Part shown: one piece after another, positions 62,015-64,000 of the stretch | Layout: each line of letters starts with the position of its first letter | Position numbering within the stretch: the stretch's first letter is position 1 | From: Flavobacteriales bacterium | GTDB lineage: Bacteria; Bacteroidota; Bacteroidia; Flavobacteriales_D; Sanyastnellaceae | DNA: 64,000 bases | Direction of reading: 5' to 3' | Assembly: GCA_016722445.1 (NCBI GenBank) | Contig: JADKIZ010000002.1 | Coordinates: 248,001-312,000 of the forward strand | Notes under the pieces: generated by a model | The model's database searches: none | Told to the model about the DNA's origin: nothing | Seen by the model: only the letters and a program-made list of their open reading frames with translations | Made by a program: the position numbers and the translations under genes

Positions 62015-62346
62015 CAGATGGCAAGCGGTCCAATGTTTTCACTCAAGCTGAATAACGCGGTGCGTAGTGCGGAATAATACTCAAGCAAAGGTGGATAGGT
62101 TGATGCGTTATCGATGATGATGATCTTTTTCATGCCAGCTTTTTCAAGCCAATCGATCAACATCAACGGATATGTCAGTCTGTTCCTATTGTTGATGACT
62201 ACGGGTATGTCGCGAACATCAATTTGTGATGTGTGCGTCATCGCAAAAATGAAACGTTTGATTCTGCGGCATAAAAGATCTACACGCTTTCGCAAGTCCG
62301 GAGTATTCCAGGTGAGAATATCTTTTATGAGTTTTTTATAATCCAC
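61930..62346 (-). CDS. Glycosyltransferase, 5' part of a frameshifted gene
   Basis: Starts MDYKKLIKDILTWN, then IPVVINNRNRLTYPLMLIDW, KKIIIIDNASTYPPLLEYY and SLSENIGPLAIW. This is the first half of a GT-A enzyme of the group with the text NNRNRLTyl..li.wL and IDNaStYPPLLeyY. After IW (about 62014) the frame turns to unrelated sequence and stops at 61930, while family text resumes in the neighbouring frame. The start is 6 nt after the GT2 gene 62353-63072. Confidence 0.8.
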   Translation of the reverse strand: MDYKKLIKDILTWNTPDLRKRVDLLCRRIKRFIFAMTHTSQIDVRDIPVVINNRNRLTYPLMLIDWLEKAGMKKIIIIDNASTYPPLLEYYSALRTALFSLSENIGPLAIWWCMNSKMWSVGFTFIQILMFCLIMRRV

Positions 62347-62352
62347 GAACGA

Positions 62353-63072
62353 TCAGCGAAAAGTTTTATTGAACCATCTGTAAAGGCGATATACCGCTAT
62401 CAACAAGGGTGAAAAATAAGCATCATGGATTTTATCCTTTTCCGACAATTGTTTTGATTTATCAGTTGTAGCTGAAATTCCCCCCGCTTCATATATGATA
62501 TGAAAACCTGGAATGTGCTTACAGGCTGCTCTTTGTTTGCGAATGGCTTTCATGAGCCAGTCGTAATCGGCATAAATCCGATAGTTCAAATCAAATTTTC
62601 CGGTTTTTTGAAACAACGCAGATGAAGCAAAAATGGCCTGATGACAAATCATATCCGTCATTTGAAAACGCCAACTGAGTTCCGACGGAAATTTCATGGC
62701 AACGAGTTGATCACCCTCCAAAAGTTCAACATCTGTATAAATCAAGTCTTCTCCATTCACCTGTTTGGCTATAGATTCCAAAGCATGTTCATCCTTTAAA
62801 CTGTCCCCGGAATTTAAAAATTGAATGTACTTTCCGGTTGCGTGTGCAAGTCCTTTATTCATGGCATCATAGACTCCACTGTCTTTCTCGATGATCACTT
62901 TTGTGATTTTTGATTGGTGTTCGAGAATGAATTCCTGACTTCCATCGGAAGATACGCCATCCACAACAATAAATTCGAAATCAGTAAAACGCTGACACAA
63001 CACACTCTTTATCGTGCGCTCAAGACCTTTCTTGTTGTTGAGATTGATGGTAATGATCGTAAAAAATGGCAT
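62353..63072 (-). CDS. Family 2 glycosyltransferase (WcaA-like)
   Basis: 239 residues. FTIITINLNNKKGLERTIKS, FEFIVVDGVSSDGSQEF, EKDSGVYDAMNKGLAHATG and YIQFLNSGDSLKDE (the NSGD metal motif) are classic for GT2 enzymes of colanic-acid and O-antigen clusters. IYADYDWLMKA completes the fold. It probably adds one sugar to a lipid-linked oligosaccharide in the cytosol. It starts 1 nt after the aminotransferase stop. Confidence 0.92.
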   Translation of the reverse strand: MPFFTIITINLNNKKGLERTIKSVLCQRFTDFEFIVVDGVSSDGSQEFILEHQSKITKVIIEKDSGVYDAMNKGLAHATGKYIQFLNSGDSLKDEHALESIAKQVNGEDLIYTDVELLEGDQLVAMKFPSELSWRFQMTDMICHQAIFASSALFQKTGKFDLNYRIYADYDWLMKAIRKQRAACKHIPGFHIIYEAGGISATTDKSKQLSEKDKIHDAYFSPLLIAVYRLYRWFNKTFR

Positions 63073-63073
63073 G

Positions 63074-64000
63074 TCAGAATTGGTTCATGATGCGACAAAC
63101 TTCACGCACATCTTGTTCTGTATGAAAATATGAAATTGGCAAACTCAAAGTTGTTCTGTGAATCTCATCTGCAATTGGCGTTTGAAAATGATCCAACACA
63201 CCTTTCATGGCATGCTGATGTACCGGTGAAACGGGATAGTGTATTTCTGTGCCTACTCCCTGTTCTTTGAGGTAAGTTCTGAGCTCATCTCTTCGTTCAT
63301 GACGGATATTGAAGATGTGATATACATCCTCATACCGTGTATCAACCGAAGGAAGAATAAACTGGTCGCCTAGCAGTTCACGATAAACAGATGCCAATTT
63401 CCTTTTGTGTTGGTTGATGTCGTGAAGTTTTTCCAGTTTATGTGAAAGAAATGCCGCTTGCAATTCATCGAGTCTGGAATTGACACCGGCTAATTCGTTG
63501 TAGTATTTTACATCTGATCCATAATTGCGCAATCTTCTCACCGTCTTATTGTGGTCATCAGAATTGGTCACCACCGCGCCAGCATCGCCAAGTGCGCCAA
63601 GATTTTTCGTTGGATAAAAACTAAATGCAGAAAGGTGACCAAAAGTTCCTGCTACCTCGCCATCTTGTTTTGCACCATGCGCCTGTGCCACATCCTCTAT
63701 GACATACAGCTTATGATCATCGGCAATACCCATAATGCTCTTCATGTCACAACATTTCCCATACAAATGCACCACCATGATGGCTTTTGTTTTCGAAGAA
63801 ATGGATTTTTGAATAAGAGCAGGGTCGATATTGTAGGTGTGAATATCCGGCTCGACAAGAACCGGCACAAGTCCCGCCTGAATGACCGCTAAAATTGTGG
63901 CGATGTATGTATTGGATGGCACTATCACTTCATCTCCTTCATTCAGCGATAATGCGCGAAGTGAAAGAACAAGGGCATCAAGGCCATTGGCAACACCAAT
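63074..64000 (-). CDS. DegT/DnrJ/EryC1/StrS sugar aminotransferase, 5' end outside window
   Basis: 309 codons are visible; the frame is open to the window edge, where it reads GVANGLDALVLSLRAL, so the N-terminal about 50-60 residues are missing. PLP-enzyme motifs are DEVIVPSNTYIATILAV, AIMVVHLYGK, VIEDVAQAHGA and the Schiff-base lysine in FSFYPTKNLGALGDAGAVV. It converts a keto-sugar nucleotide to an amino sugar, for example FdtB/WecE or perosamine-synthase-like. It heads the visible part of the polysaccharide operon. Confidence 0.92.
   Translation of the reverse strand: MGVANGLDALVLSLRALSLNEGDEVIVPSNTYIATILAVIQAGLVPVLVEPDIHTYNIDPALIQKSISSKTKAIMVVHLYGKCCDMKSIMGIADDHKLYVIEDVAQAHGAKQDGEVAGTFGHLSAFSFYPTKNLGALGDAGAVVTNSDDHNKTVRRLRNYGSDVKYYNELAGVNSRLDELQAAFLSHKLEKLHDINQHKRKLASVYRELLGDQFILPSVDTRYEDVYHIFNIRHERRDELRTYLKEQGVGTEIHYPVSPVHQHAMKGVLDHFQTPIADEIHRTTLSLPISYFHTEQDVREVCRIMNQF

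Overview
The window looks like a chromosomal segment of a Bacteroidota bacterium, probably Flavobacteriales or a close relative. The evidence is: very large secreted proteins ending in type IX secretion (T9SS) sorting domains, a PorP/SprF family outer-membrane protein, a PorE-like TPR/PD40/OmpA protein, a YfhO family protein, a CarB without the C-terminal MGS-like domain, and promoter-like sequences of the Bacteroidota form TTG-N(18-23)-TAnnTTTG. I saw no rRNA or tRNA genes, CRISPR array, insertion sequence or replication origin.

Layout. 1-1520 (minus): start of a DUF255/YyaL-type protein and a TlpA-like exported thioredoxin. 1656-5527 (plus): glyA, then a membrane HdrC-like 4Fe-4S protein, a short HAD protein and an HdrB-like cysteine-rich protein. 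5528-5837: a gene-free spacer bounded by inverted heptamer repeats. 5838-13289 (plus): fabG, a VWA-like membrane protein, a substrate-binding-fold protein, a DUF218 protein, a TPR protein, comA (phosphosulfolactate synthase) and a rhodanese; arrays of 7-nt tandem repeats lie between several of these genes. 13336-14270 (minus): a frameshifted DUF1853 gene. 14489-17304 (plus): carB, frameshifted.

17305-38132 (minus) is dominated by secreted proteins. A 1.87k-residue cadherin/Ig-like repeat protein with a type A-like sorting domain has its own promoter. Upstream of it lies a three-gene T9SS operon: a ~3.9k-residue adhesin-like protein with a type B sorting domain, its PorP/SprF partner, and a PorE-like protein, closed by a strong terminator. 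The giant gene contains a 660-nt higher-order repeat.

38462-54601: mixed housekeeping and envelope genes (MazG-like, Fer4_19, GNAT, YfhO, DUF4834, VPS10/BNR protein, M42 peptidase, MnmD, NUDIX, MurQ, TPR/PD40 protein). 54602-56227 (minus): a secreted T9SS protein. 56392-64000 (minus): a tightly packed polysaccharide operon containing an aminotransferase, several glycosyltransferases, an RgpF-like protein and a secreted GH2 beta-mannosidase. Most of its junctions overlap or abut.

Five genes (DUF1853, carB, an EpsG/O-antigen-type membrane protein, a glycosyltransferase and the GH2 enzyme) are each split by one single-base frame change, three of them in homopolymer runs. Residual sequencing or assembly indels are the simplest explanation. 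The T10 tract in the membrane protein could instead be a phase-variable switch.
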